A stretch of DNA of 64,000 bases from Dugong dugon (Eukaryota; Chordata; Mammalia; Sirenia; Dugongidae): NCBI GenBank assembly GCA_030035585.1, contig CM057475.1:2489501-2553500 (forward strand). Reading direction: 5' to 3'. Every line of letters starts with the position of its first letter. Position 1 is the first letter of the stretch. Position numbers and translations under genes: made by a program. The notes beneath the pieces are model-generated. The model worked only from the letters and a program-made list of their open reading frames with translations. It did not search any database and was not told the origin of the DNA. Of this stretch, positions 23,641-34,542 are shown one piece after another.

Positions 23641-25245
23641 TTTGATATTGTCTCCTGGGTTTGGGACATTCAGTTGTTATTTTCCTTGTTTATTGATTGT
23701 AGATTTGTTTGTTTCATTCTGCTTTTTTGTTTTATTTGGTTATGTCTGAGCAGGCAGGCTGTGCATTCTTTGTTGTTTGCTCCTCTGTGGGCACCATACT
23801 TTTCACCTCCTTGTGCAATGGGCAGGGTCAGTTGCTCAGCTGTGGTGCAGCAGGGCAGGTCCAGGTGAAGGTGAGTGGGATGGGTTGTTCATGACATGTA
23901 CTAGGGCCAACAGGGTGGGCTAGGAGTCAGTGCAGGCAGGTTCTGGTAGACTGTGCCTGTGCTGTTTGGAGGTGTGATGTTCAGTGCACGGTGCAGGTAG
24001 GCAGGAAGTGGGGGAGATTGTGGTGTGTGGAGTTAATATAGGTATGGGAAAGAGGAGAGAGAGGAGAGAGAAATAGCGAAAAACAAACAAAAACGAAGTG
24101 CTAAAGGAGTTTGCTATTGGAGTGGAGAGATGAATTCCCAGAAATGGAGAAAAACAGAAAGGAAAAAAAGGAAAAGGAAAAAAAAAATTAGAAAGAGAAA
24201 CAAAGCCTTCATGGATCCCATCTGTGCTGGTGCATAGCCTCTGGTCGCGGCTTGCAGGCTGTGAAGTACAGCCTGGGTACAAGGGATAGAAGTGTCATAC
24301 ACTGCCAGATGTTAAGGAGACAGGAAGAGAAGGTAAGTATAGAGATACGAAAAACTGAGAAATGAAGAAAGACAAAAATGAAAACAGAGAGAAAAAATAA
24401 AACCAAAAAGGAAGTGCTCCCAGGGATTGTACCTCGCAGCTGTGCAGATGAGGGAAGTAGCTCCCAAGCCATGGAGTACAGCCCAGGTAGAAGGAGTTCC
24501 CATGCCTAGAAAAGAAGGAGAAAAACAAACAAAACAACAAATCAAAACAAAACAAAATGAAAGCACCAGCGAACCCACCAGCATGGCAGCGCAGGCCGGG
24601 AAGCAGTTCCACATTTGAGTAGGATTTTACAGCCTTTGAGGAAGAAGCAAAGATAGCATACGGAGCCAGGTATTTGAGAGAAAGGAGGGGGAGGTGGTAA
24701 GCAGTATGGAAGAAACCAAAAGAAGCGGAAAAAAGCAACACCAGCAACAAATGGCACTCAGGGAGCCGACCAGCATGGGTGGGTGGAATCCAGACGGCAC
24801 AGGCCGAAGCCGGTGCCTCCTGTCCAAGGGATTGTGGCCCCAGGAAGCAGAAGAGGCTGAGTGGGAGTGATGAAAGGTGGGGTGGTAGAAAAGCATATAT
24901 CACTGTTTACCAATTGTTCTGTCTCCTGCGGCATCCTCCATGAAGCTGCTTTCCCGTACTCCCTGTTAGCTGATCTCCAACAGGAGTCCTAGATGGCGAA
25001 TCCATGCTGTGTTAGCTGATAGGGGACCTCCACTCGTAACTCTCCTCGCTCTCTGTTCTCTGTTAATTTCTTACTCAGTTTGGTCCTTGGCTGAGTTCTT
25101 TATCTCTTCATTTGATGCTTAGGGTTCCAGGATTGACGTTTGTGTCTGTTTGACTTAGTTTTTCGGGTCTTTGCTGTTTAGGGACTGCATGTTGCTTCTG
25201 TCTATAGTGCCATGTTGTCTGCCCATGTATTTCTTTTGGTGATTT

Positions 25246-25560
25246 TTAAAAAATATTTTTGTTGTAATATATATGTAACAAAATATTTACTGTTTCAGCT
25301 TTTTCTACATGTACAATTCAGTGATATTAATTAGGTTCATCATGTTGTGCAGCGATTTATTTTGTTCATATAACCTGTTTGTTTTTTTTCCTGCTCAAAT
25401 TGTACATTGGTTAATTACGTGGAGCTTTAAAGTGTCTTGAGAACTTTTTGTTCAAGCTGCTTCTTCCCTCCATTATTCTTTTTCAGATTTATCTTGTTTA
25501 CGCTTTTGTCATTGCCTAATATTTGTTAGAACATCTGAATTCTGCTCTAGTTTAATAAAT
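25246..25560 (-). repeat. Short repeat family, antisense (see 6401)
   Basis: 'ctttttctacatgtacaatt', then cagtgatattaattagg and a gttgtgcagc block, match the antisense copies at 29531 and 34322. Flanked by A/T-rich sequence up to 25640. Confidence 0.6.
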
Positions 25561-26402
25561 TTATTTCCTTTTAAGCAGTGAATGTATGTTCAATTAGTTT
25601 AAAGGTCTTTTCTGAAGTGTTTAGAAAAGACTATGCCTTTTTTAAAAAAAATTCTATTGTGAAACGTATGACAAAAAATTTGCCCATTTTGACCATTTTT
25701 ATATATACAGCTTAGTGACATTAATTACATGCACAATGTTGTGCTGTTATCACCACTATCCATTTCCCAAAGTTTTATATTACCCTAAAGAGAAATTCCC
25801 TCTTCCGTCAGCAAAAATGCTTATTTCTCTCTCCCACTAGCCCCTAGTAACTGCTGATAAACTTTTTCTCTAAAAGTATTACATAAAATAAGTGGGAACA
25901 TACAATATTTGTCCTCTTGTGTCTGACTTATTTCACTCAGCGTAATGTTTTCACAGTTCATCCTTAGCATAGCATGTATCAGAAATTCATTTTTCTTTGT
26001 GGCTAAAGGACATTGCATTGTATGAATATACCACATTTTTTTTAACCATTCATTTCTTGATGGACACTTGAGTTGTTTGCACCTTTTGGCTATTGTGAAT
26101 AATGCTGCAGTGAACATTGGTGTACTTGTGTCCGTTTTGACTCCCTTCTGAAGTCTCTTGGGTACATGCCTAGCAATGGAATTGCTGTGTCACATGGTAA
26201 TTCTGTGTGTGTTTTTGAGGAACTACCAAACTTTTCAATAGTGCTGTACTATTTTACATTCCCACCAGCAATGCAGAAGTGTTCTAATTTCTCCACATCC
26301 TCCCGAACACTTGTTAATTTTCCATTTTTCTGATCATAGCTATCCTGGTGGGTGTGAGGTGATATCTCATTGTGGTGTTGATTTACATTTCCCTAATTAC
26401 TA

Positions 26403-26715
26403 ATGGGGGCAGTGATGGTTCAGTGGTAGAATTCTTGCCTTCCATATGAGAGACCCAAGTTTGATTCTCAGCCAGTGCACCTCAAGGGTAGCAGCCACCA
26501 CCTGTCTGTCAATAGAGGCTTTTGTGTTGCTGTGATGCCGAACAAGTTTCAGCAGGGAGTCCAGACTAAGATGGACTAGGAAGAAAGACTTGGTGATCTA
26601 CTTCTAAAAAATCAGCCAGTGAAAGCTGTGGATCACAGTGGTCCAATCCTGTTGTGCTTGGGGTCTTGGGGTCCCTATGAATCAGGGACCAACTTGACAG
26701 CAGGTAATAAGAACA
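26403..26715 (+). mobile_element. SINE with tRNA-Gly-like head and RTE-like tail
   Basis: The head contains gatggttcagtggtagaatt and 'gtttgattctcagcc', the A- and B-box regions of a tRNA-Gly (GCC/CCC-type) gene. A unique roughly 150-bp body (gttgctgtgatgccgaac, ggtgatctacttctaaaaa) follows. The tail ggtccctatgaatcaggga ... cagcaggtaataagaac resembles the ends of the AfroSINEs and of the RTE element. It is inserted in the old L1. It differs from the other SINEs here in head and body. Confidence 0.75.
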
Positions 26716-27492
26716 AGGACTAATGACGTTGAACTTCTTTTCATGTGCTTGTTGGCCAGTTGTATATCTTCTTTCTTGAAATATCTATTCAAATCCTTTG
26801 CCCATTTTTTAAGTGGGTGTTTGTCTTTTTGTTGTTGAATTGCAGGAGTTCCTTACGTATTCTGGGTATTAAATCCTTATCAGATACATAGTTCCCACAT
26901 ATTTTCTCCCATTCTGTAGGTTGTGTCTTCACTTTCTTGATAAAGTCCTTGGATGAACAAAAGTTTTTCATTTTCATGAAATTCTGTTTATCACTTTTTT
27001 CTGTGTTGCTTGTGCTTTTCATGTCATATCTAGGAATTCATTGTCAAAAACAAGGTCTTGAAGTCTTACCCTTAGGTTTTCTTTTAAGAGTTTTATGGGT
27101 TTAGTTTTTATATTTAGATCATTGATCCATTTTCTGTTAATCTTTGTGGTGTGAAGTGTGGGTTCAACTCCATTCGTCTGCATATGAAGATCCAATTTTC
27201 CTAGCACCATTTCTGAAGAGATGATTCTTTCCCCTTTGAATAGACTTGGCACCCTTGTCAAAATCATTTGGCCATAGATAAAATGGGTTTATATGTGAAC
27301 TCTCAATTCTAGTCTGTTTGTCTATATGCCTATCCTTATACTAGTACCTCATTGTTTTGATTACTGTAGCTTTATAATATTTTTTGAAGTCAGGGTATGT
27401 GAATGCTGCTTGGTTCTTTTTCAAGCTTCTTTTGACTGTTTGGTGCCCCTTGCAATCCCATATGAAAAGCTTATGCTTTTTATTCTTTCAAT

Positions 27493-27671
27493 CCAGGGCT
27501 TCTCACCTCAGCACTATTGAAATTTTGAGCGTGTCCTGAAATTTTGAGCATCCCTGGCTTCTACCCACTAGATGCCAGTAGCATCCCTCCATCTCTGACA
27601 ACGAAAATGTCTTCAGATATTGCTAGATGTTCTCTGGGAACTAAAATCACCCTTGTTGAGAACTGCTTCTT
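27493..27671. mobile_element. MER20-like hAT-Charlie MITE
   Basis: From ccagggcttctcacctcagc through ctacccactagatgccagta to cccttgttgagaactgctt: the MER20 order of blocks in inverted reading. Inserted in the antisense old L1. Confidence 0.8.
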
Positions 27672-28180
27672 TAATCTATTTATTGGATTAAACTACTGTT
27701 TATTTTAATGGGTTTTTCAGTTCTAAACTATTGTTGTGTTTGTCAGTAATATGTATGTTTCTTTTTATGCATTCATGAATTGGGTTTGTTAAAATTTTAA
27801 AATTTTAGTCAAGATATTTATGTGTTCTCAAGTGTAATCAGCTTATTATTTTCGTTATCTGTGGTCCATGTGTGATTTTTGGTATCACGGTTGTAGTACT
27901 TTATAAAATGAATTTGGAAGCTTTCCTCTGTTTTCTTAAATAATTAGTATAAGAAAGTTATTTCAGTTGCTTGGGGTATTTTTTTGTAAACATAGCCCAG
28001 AACCCTGGGTCTCGTGGCATGTTTATCATTCAGTTTGGTTATTTACATGCTTATTAAAGTTTCTGTTTCATTTAAGATTTCAGATTTATTTGCATACATG
28101 TGTTTATAGTTCTATCATGGTTTTCTAAAGGATTTCATCTAACTGTGGTTATGACTTTTTGATTGTAGTTTTTTTTCAGT

Positions 28181-28379
28181 CACTTAGTTTTATAGTCACA
28201 TAATGTGTGTGATTAGAAGAGGCAAATCTAGAGTGTGGTGGCCCTACTTAAAAGTTCACATATCCTGAGTTGAGGGATGAGTTGCTTTTTTCTTGTGCTG
28301 GCGTATACCAGATGTTGTGAGAGAGGATGACACGGCTGCCCTCTACCTGTGTACACCAACTATCCTTATTTGTTTGTTG
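28181..28379. other. No feature recognised
   Basis: Short unassigned intron stretch between two old L1 remnants. Confidence 0.3.
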
Positions 28380-28919
28380 TATTTTAAACATTTCTTTTTT
28401 AGTTTTTGATATATAGTATGTTCACGTTGTTTAAAAATATAAAAGCACTATAAAAACATGTATCAGGGGGTCTTATTTGTTTCCTCCCCATCTTTCTCCA
28501 ACATCTCCTTGTATTAGCTTCTTGTATATCCTTTCATTATTTCGTTGTGCAGACAGGGAATTCTCTTTCTTGCACAGAAGGTAGCTGGCTGTTCATACTT
28601 TCTTGTACCGTATTTTATTTCCCTTAGTTTTGGAGATTTTTTTCTAATTAGTAAAAAAGAGCTTTCTCATTCTTTTAATACAATTCTGTCATATTCCATT
28701 ATGTGGATGTAGGATATTTTATAACTTGCCTGTTGAAGGACACTGGGTTATTTCCAGTCCTTTGTAATAGAAATAATACTGCAAGGAGTAAACTTCACAG
28801 AAGCTATTAAGTGTGTAGGTGTATCTGTAGCATAAACAAGTGGGATTTCTGGGTGAAAGGATAAATGTATTTGTACCTGATAAAAATTGCCAGATTTTCC
28901 TTCTGAACAGTACTTCAGT
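28380..28919 (-). mobile_element. Old L1 3' remnant, antisense
   Basis: The minus-strand pattern matches an old L1 3' UTR: gttgaaggacactgggttatt, 'tttccagtcctttg', 'agtgggatttctgggtgaaa', 'attgccagatttt'. No open frame. Confidence 0.7.
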
Positions 28920-29317
28920 CATTCATTCAGCAAATATTTATCCAGCATATACAGTGTACCTGACACTCTTCTAGGTCCCAGAGGAAAAGTTGTGAATAAA
29001 AGATAAATATATCTGCTTTTATGGAGCTCACGTTCTATTGGGGGGGGGGGGTCAGTGTTGAGATTATAAATAAGGTAAATATATGGTTTGATAGAATTGC
29101 GTAGTGTTGTGCAAAATAAAATAAAGCAGTATAACTTTCTGGAGAGTGCCAGGAGAGGGATTGTAATTTAACATAGTATATATATATAGGCAAAGAGTGT
29201 GCCTCAGTGAAAACTTGAGCACTGAAAAATTTTTTAGAAGAGGTGATGGAATGAGCTATATATGGGAAAGAGAACAACAATTTGAAAGGTCCTGAGGTAG
29301 GAGTTTGCTTAGTACAG
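28920..29317 (+). repeat. Ancient mammalian repeat, 5' half
   Basis: Starts attcattcagcaaatattta and passes gtgtacctgacactcttct and 'atggagctcacgttctattgg', a widely dispersed mammalian repeat whose class I cannot name safely. The second half continues at about 30010-30480, after the Tigger-like and SINE-bearing insertions. It contains an 11-G run near 29041. Confidence 0.6.
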
Positions 29318-29525
29318 TCATGCATCACTTAATGTCCACGATACATTCTGTGAAATAGGACCGTATGTGAGTTGGACATTGTGCAAACACTATGTTATAT
29401 ATCGCTATGGCCTGTTCTCTGATCAGGATTTCTGAACTGCATTATAGTATAAGCTTTTGGGACCACGGACGTATATGCAATCGGATGTTACCAAAACAGA
29501 TGTTATGTGGCATGTGGCTTTACTT
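29318..29525. mobile_element. Tigger/MER2-like DNA transposon fragment
   Basis: cagtcatgcatcacttaatg at the left end and cggatgttaccaaaacagatg near the right end recall the MER2/Tigger4 group. Too short to code for transposase. Confidence 0.55.
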
Positions 29526-29530
29526 TTTTT

Positions 29531-30000
29531 TTCCCCTAAATTGTATTTATTTTGTTGTTGAGAATATACACAGCAAAACATACACTAATTCAACAGTTTC
29601 TACATGTACAATTTAGTGACATTGATTACGTTCTTTGAGTTGTGCAACCATTCTCGACCTCCTTTTCTAAATTGTTCTTCCCTCATTAACATAAACTCAC
29701 TGCCCCCTAAAACTCATTGCTGTCAAGTTGATTCCGACTCATAGCAACCCTGTAGGACAGAGTAGAACTGCCCCATAGGGTTTCCAAGGAGCAGCTGGTG
29801 GATTCAAACTCCCGATCTTTTGGTTAGCAGGCAAGCTCTTAACCACTGTGCCACCAGGGCCCCCTAAGGTTCCTGTCTAATCTTTCGAGTTGCTGTTGTC
29901 AATTTGAACCGATATAGATAGTTCTTAAATGAGCATAATGCTCAAGGAAGACCTTTTTTTACTAGTTAGGGTAAACTGTTCAGTTTTAAGAAGACTTCAG
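29531..30000 (-). repeat. Short repeat family, antisense, split by an AfroSINE
   Basis: Same family as 34322-34542: 'cagtttctacatgtacaatt', ctaaattgttcttccctc, then after the SINE 'cttttcgagttgctgttgtc'-like sequence at 29881. The SINE occupies 29709-29867. Confidence 0.65.
29709..29867 (-). mobile_element. AfroSINE-type SINE, short form, antisense
   Basis: Reads from the right: head (gtggcacagtggttaagag in reverse complement) and B-box block, then the tail to 'gctgtcaagttgattccgac'. Flanked by 'gccccctaa' on both sides (29702-29710 and 29862-29870, about 9 bp). Confidence 0.88.
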
Positions 30001-30009
30001 GGCATATTT

Positions 30010-30480
30010 TTGGTTTAAGATTTAAAGATTATCTGAGGGCAGTAGTTTCAGGGGTTGCTTCATACTTCTTAAGGAACAGGGAGGAGGCTGATGTGTTCAG
30101 AGCAGAGTAAGCGTAAGGTAGAGGAGTAGCATATGAAGCCAGAGAACTGATGACCAGGTCATGTGTAGTCTTCAGGTTATTGTATGATTTTAGCTTTTGC
30201 TTTGAATGAGATAGACCATTGTAGGGTTTTGAGCAGAGGTGTGATGTTCTCTGACTTGTATTTTAGAAGTTTCATCACTTGCTGAATAAAGGACACTGGG
30301 TTTTTTCCAGTGCTTTGCTCTTAAAAATGATACTGCAAAAAGTAACTTTTATGGCTGCTCTGTTGAAAATAGATCGTAGTGGGGCAAAGGTACAAGCACA
30401 CAGGTTATTGCAATAACCCTGGCAGGAGATCTTGAATGTGTAAACCATGGTTTTGGGGTAGAGAAGGTAAGAAGTGGTAA
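30010..30480 (+). repeat. Ancient mammalian repeat, 3' half
   Basis: Continuation of 28920: 'ggagtagcatatgaagcc', cattgtagggttttgagcag, 'aggtgtgatgttctctgac', 'caggttattgcaataac'. The same blocks occur at 49120-49375. Confidence 0.55.
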
Positions 30481-30526
30481 AGCCAATAGAAGGAGAGGGC
30501 CTGATACTCCATGTTCTTATTCCCAG

Positions 30527-30812
30527 GTGTTATTGATTGAATTGTGTCCTGCTCAGATATGTGTTGAAGTACTAACCCTTGTAGGAAATATGACTCTGTT
30601 TGGAAATAGGTGTTTTCTTTTGTTATGTTAATGAGGCCATAACAGAGAAGGGTCCTAAATTTAATCACTCAGAATAGATAGAGACACACACTAGGGGAAG
30701 ACAGATGACAAGGAATGCCAAGGAACTCAAAGGAACTAGGAACTCCCAGGGCTACCAACAAGGAAAGACCCTCCCCTAGAGCTGATGCCCTGATTTGGAC
30801 TTTTTTGCTTCC
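30527..30812 (+). mobile_element. MLT1-like MaLR LTR fragment
   Basis: gattgaattgtgtcctgctc, 'atgtgttgaagtactaaccc', tttggaaataggtg and 'gagctgatgccctgatttgg' follow the MaLR LTR order. The 3' end is cut by the SINE that starts at 30821. Confidence 0.65.
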
Positions 30813-30820
30813 ATTGTTTC

Positions 30821-31018
30821 AGAGGACTGGTGGTGCAGTGGTTAAGTGCTCAGCTGCTAACTGATAGTTTGATGGTTTGAGCCCACCAGCCACTCAGTTG
30901 GAGAAAGATGTGGCAGTCTGCTTCCATAAAGATTACAGCATTGGAAACCCTTTGGGGCAGTTCTATTCTGTACTGTAGGGTTGCTGTGAGTCAGAATTGA
31001 CTCCATGGCAGTAGGTTA
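30821..31018 (+). mobile_element. AfroSINE-type SINE, long form
   Basis: Head 'ggtggtgcagtggttaagtg', middle block 'gtggcagtctgcttccataa', tail gggttgctgtgagtcagaat ... ccatggcagtagg. All three parts are clear. Confidence 0.88.
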
Positions 31019-31136
31019 ATGGGCATTTCAGAGGGAAATCTGAAGCTAGGATATTTTTCTTTACTTTGTAACTAACCTGCCTATCTGGAAGCTTGTAAGA
31101 TTTTATTGTTGCCATTCTTAATAAAAAGGTATGTCT

Positions 31137-31138
<2 letters not shown>

Positions 31139-31178
<40 letters not shown>
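31139..31178. repeat. (TG)n microsatellite
   Basis: About 16 TG units followed by gcgcgcg, in old L1-derived DNA. Confidence 0.95.
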
Positions 31179-31279
31179 TTTCATTAATCTTGGGTTGGTG
31201 GTTTTTTTTCTTACAAAATTTTAAAATATTTCACCCTGCTCTCTTGCTTCCATAGTTTCTGATGAGAAGACCAAAAAAA

Positions 31280-31482
31280 AAAAAAAATTACTGTTGAATT
31301 GATTGAGACTCAGAATGACCCCATAGGACAGGTTAGAACTGCTCCATAGGGTTTTCAAGGCTTAAGGCTCGATGGAAGCAGACTGCCACATCTTTTCTCC
31401 CAGGGAGCGGCTGGTGGGTTAGAACCGCTGAGCTTTCAGTTAGCAGCCAAGCACTTAACCACCTCACCACCAGGGTTCCTTT
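31280..31482 (-). mobile_element. AfroSINE-type SINE, long form, antisense
   Basis: Tail first (gttgaattgattgagactca), then the middle block (gaagcagactgccacatc), then B-box and head (cacttaaccacctcaccacc). Confidence 0.85.
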
Positions 31483-31613
31483 CTGATGAGAAGCCCCGTG
31501 TAATTTTTACCCTTGTTTTTGTATAGGTGAGGTGTCCTATCATTGTTCTCCTCCCCCCACCTCCATTTTTTTCAAGATTTTCTTTGTCTTTTTGCAGTTT
31601 GAATATAATATGC

Positions 31614-31616
<3 letters not shown>

Positions 31617-31654
<38 letters not shown>

Positions 31655-31684
31655 GCGCACGCGCGTGCGCGCGCACGTGCACGT
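31617..31684. repeat. Alternating TG/CG tract
   Basis: A run of (TG)n passes into a mixed tgtgcgcacgcgcgtgcgcg tract, about 66 bp of nearly unbroken purine-pyrimidine alternation. Confidence 0.95.
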
Positions 31685-32161
31685 TTTGTGTTTATCCTGC
31701 TTGGTGTTCTCTTAGCTTTCTGAATCTATTATTAATTTTAGAATGTTTTTGGGCATTATTACTTCAAATATTTCTTCTCCGTTCTCTTTTCTGTCTGTGG
31801 TATTCCAATTATTTGTATTTTACGTTTTTTGATGTTGTTCCACAGTTCTTGGATATTTTTTGTTCTTTTTTTTTTTTTCGTGTGGTTTTGTTCCCCCCTC
31901 CCGCCCCTGTTGACTGTTTTTTCCCACTTAGGTAAGACAGACTGGAGAGGAATTCACTTCCAGCTGGGATTAGATTTCAGAGAGTAGTCCTTTGTTATGG
32001 AGAAGACTCTGGGAATATTTTACAATGGTTATTTTTTCCCTGTTCCCTTTGTCAAGTCTAAGAGTTGGTTTTTGTCAGGTCTTCTCCATGAGAAACTGAT
32101 GAGGTTCATGGAGGGGAATCCCATGAAAATGGGAGGCCCCACTAAGACTGCTCTACCCAGG

Positions 32162-32651
32162 CGTCTTAGTCATCTAGTGCTACCATGACAGAAATACCAC
32201 AAGTGGATGGCTTTCCCGAAGAGAAATTTATTTTCTCACAGTCTAGTAGGCTAGAAGCCCAAATTCAGGGTGTCAGCTTCAGGGGAAGGCTTTCTCTGTC
32301 AGCTCGGGAGGAAGGTCCTTGTCATCATCAGTCTTCCCCCGGACTAGGAGCTTTTCTGCGCAGGAACCTCGGGTCCAAAGGACGTGCTCTGCTCCCGGTG
32401 CTCCTTTCTTGGTGGTATGAGGGTCGTCCCCCCCCCCCCCCCCCCGCTCACTTTTCTCTTTTATATTTCAAGAGATTGTCTCAGGTTGTAGATTGAGTCC
32501 TGCCTCACTAACACAACTGTCATGTATCCACCCTCATTAACATCATAGAGGCAGGATTTGCAACATATAGGAAAATCACACAATACCGGGAATCGTGGCC
32601 CAGTCAAACTGATGCACACATTTTTGGGGGGACGTAATTAAATCTATGACA
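32162..32651 (-). mobile_element. Solo LTR, MaLR/ERVL-like, antisense
   Basis: Reverse complement of the LTR family at 6715 and 32676. It starts cgtcttagtcatctag and ends aaatctatgaca. Both flanks carry 'ccagg' (32157-32161 and 32652-32656), a 5-bp duplication as expected for ERVL. An 18-20 nt C run near 32430 is internal. No internal retroviral genes. Confidence 0.8.
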
Positions 32652-32675
32652 CCAGGTGTTTCTCACTTTAATACT

Positions 32676-33168
32676 TGTCATGGATTGAATTATGTCCTCC
32701 CAAAATATGTGTCAACTTGGTTAGTCCATGATTCCCAGTATTGTGTGATTATCCACCATTTTGTCATCTGATGGGATTTTCCTGTGTTGTAAAGCCTACC
32801 TCTGTAATGTTAATGAGGTGGAATTAGTGGCAGTTATGTTAGTGAGGCAGGACTCATTCTACAATTAGGTTGAGTTTTAAGTCAATCTCTTTTGAGATAT
32901 AAAAGAGAGAAGCAAGCAGAGAGACATAAGGACCTCATTCCACCAAGAAACAAGAGCCAGGAGAATAGTGTGTCCTTTGGACCTGAGGTCCCTGTGCTGA
33001 GAAGCTCCCCGACCAGGGAAGACTGATGACAAGGACCTTCCCCCAAAGCCAACACCTTGGAGATGGCACCCTGAATTTGGACTTCTAGCTTCCTAGACTG
33101 AGAGAGAATACATTTCTCTTTGTTAAAACCATCACTTGTGGTTATAGCAGCACTAGATGACTAAGACG
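32676..33168 (+). mobile_element. Solo LTR, MaLR/ERVL-like, sense
   Basis: Starts tgtcatggattgaattatg, contains the TATA-like 'gagatataaaagagag', and ends agatgactaagacg. It is flanked by 'atact' at 32671-32675 and 33169-33173. It lies only 24 bp from the antisense LTR at 32162-32651. Confidence 0.82.
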
Positions 33169-33173
33169 ATACT

Positions 33174-33873
33174 TGTCCACACTCAGCCTCTTCTAATTTT
33201 CAAAATTATTATGTAAGTGTTCTTTATGGCTCCAGCAGTTTATACTCTAAATAAACAGATCTCAGGTTGTTTCTTTGTTTCTCCAGATTTTAGAATGGTA
33301 GTTTTCCTGCATTCTCAGTTCTCTGATGGGTTCAAGGAAAGTCATTGATTTTTAGTTTGTCAGCTTTTTCTTGTTACAAGGACAGGAGTGATGACTTCCA
33401 ACTTCTTTATATGTCAGAGATGAAACTGAAGTCTTTTTCATTGATTGTGAATTCTTTCAGTGAGAACTCGAGTGTACTTTCAGCTTAGTAAAACTGTCTT
33501 ATTTATTCATGATTAATTCTTTATTTCTTTTAATTACCTGGAAACCTTATTATTTACATGTTAGCTCTTCTGGCTATGTCAGCCAAAACCATTCTGTTTG
33601 TGTACTAATTACTGAGCTTGGACTGCTTTTCTTGGGATTCTGGCTCCTCTTAAATTGGGCTAGTAATTATCTTTTTCATGAGCAAGATTGTATGTTCCCT
33701 GAGGACTTTGATGGAACAGGCTCCTTTGGTCTCTTGAGCAGGTGTCACCCAGCAGACTGTAGAGGGCAAGTCAGTTTCTGTTTTTTTTTTTTTTTTTTTT
33801 TGGTGGCTAATAAGCTGGAAACTTATTCTTTCAGATGCTCAGGAAAGAAGCTTCAGGCCTCCCAGGACCTCCC
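33174..33873. other. No feature recognised, possible old L1 5' remnant
   Basis: 33200-33480 weakly recalls an old antisense L1 5' region. 33480-33780 is unassigned and 33780-33801 is a T run. The open frame 33509-33937 runs through the T run and into a SINE, so it is not a gene. Confidence 0.35.
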
Positions 33874-34088
33874 ATATGGAGCCGTGGTGATGCAGAGGTT
33901 AAGCATTCAGCTGCTAACCGAAAGGTTGGTGATTTGAACCCACCGGCCTCTGCCACCAGCTGCTCCATGGGAGAAATATGTGGTAATCTGCTTCTGTAAA
34001 GATTATAGCCTAGGAAACCCTATGGGGCAGTTTCCTGTCCTATAGGGTCGCTATGAGTTGAAATGGACTCGATGGCATACAACAACAT
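33874..34088 (+). mobile_element. AfroSINE-type SINE, long form
   Basis: Head 'gccgtggtgatgcagaggtt', B-box region 'ggtgatttgaacccaccgg', middle block ggtaatctgcttctgtaaag, tail gggtcgctatgagttgaaat ... gatggcatacaacaaca. Confidence 0.88.
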
Positions 34089-34180
34089 CTTTTGTTCTAT
34101 GTTGTAGGAAATTTGTACCATTTGCCATATGTGTACATTCTATTTCTGGACTTTGGGATTTTGTTTTTTAATGTGTGTAT

Positions 34181-34318
34181 ATTTTTTGTTGTACTTTAGA
34201 TGAAGGTTTACAGAACAAATAGTTTCTAAGTAAACAGTCAGTACACATATTGTTTTATGACATTGGTTAACAGCCCTACCTACGGCATGTCAACACTCTC
34301 CCTTTTCGACCTTGGAGG
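34181..34318 (-). mobile_element. L1 3'-end fragment, antisense
   Basis: 'gtactttagatgaaggttta', aacaaatagtttctaag and 'gtcaacactctccctttt' match the 3' end of L1 copies B and C. Truncated after about 135 bp. Confidence 0.85.
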
Positions 34319-34321
34319 ATG

Positions 34322-34542
34322 CTTTTTTTTTTTTTTTTTTTGTGAAAATGTACATAGCCCAAGTTACACCACTTAAGAAGTTTCTACATGTACAATTCGG
34401 TGACATTGATTACATTCTTCAGTTGTGCTGCTGCTGTTCTCACTGTCCTTTTCTAAATTGTTCTATCACCATTGTCTTAAACTCACTGCCCCCTAGGCTT
34501 CCTGTCAAACCTTTTGAGTTGCTGTTGTCAATTTGATCTCAC
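34322..34542 (-). repeat. Short repeat family, antisense
   Basis: An 18-T run, then 'gtttctacatgtacaattcg', cattgattacattcttcag, and an end at 'gagttgctgttgtcaattt'. Same family as 29531. Confidence 0.7.

Larger units (their letters stand above)
17306..25223 (-). mobile_element. Full-length L1 copy B, antisense, 14-bp target duplication
   Basis: A 7.9-kb L1 lies on the minus strand between perfect duplications 'catgtatttctttt' at 17292-17305 and 25224-25237. It reads from the right: a purine-rich 5' UTR (about 25223-23640), ORF1 remnant, ORF2 remnant, then a 3' UTR down to the T-run at 17309. It belongs to the same family as copies A and C. Both frames are broken. A foreign 117-bp stretch interrupts the 3' UTR (17595-17711) and a microsatellite interrupts ORF1 (22741-22835). 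Confidence 0.93.
25640..28180 (-). mobile_element. Old L1 (L1M-like), antisense, with nested SINE and MER20
   Basis: It begins with the old L1 3'-end signature on the minus strand (caccactatccatttccc, ggacacttgagttgtttgc) and continues into the ORF2 C-terminus. The protein remnants at 26789-27267 include FCSSKDFIKKVKTQPTEWEKI. It is interrupted by a tRNA-Gly-headed SINE at 26403-26715 and a MER20-like element at 27493-27671. Much more diverged than copies A-C. Confidence 0.85.
31180..31870 (-). mobile_element. Old L1 ORF1-region remnant, antisense, split by a SINE
   Basis: 31180-31270 and 31490-31870 on the minus strand fit the ORF1 N-terminal region of an old L1 ('gggcattattacttcaaat', gttgttccacagttcttgg). 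The SINE 31280-31482 and a (TG)n tract at 31617-31684 interrupt it. No open frame remains. Confidence 0.55.

Noticed and set aside
26403..26475. Functional tRNA-Gly gene
   Set aside because: Head of a SINE: stems no longer pair well, no terminator behind it, and a SINE body follows.
31436..31935. Several open frames rich in His-Thr or Cys-Val
   Set aside because: They are translations of the (TG)n tract. The same holds at 30963-31184 and 41029-41456.
33509..33937. 142-codon open frame
   Set aside because: It crosses a 22-nt T run and ends inside an AfroSINE.
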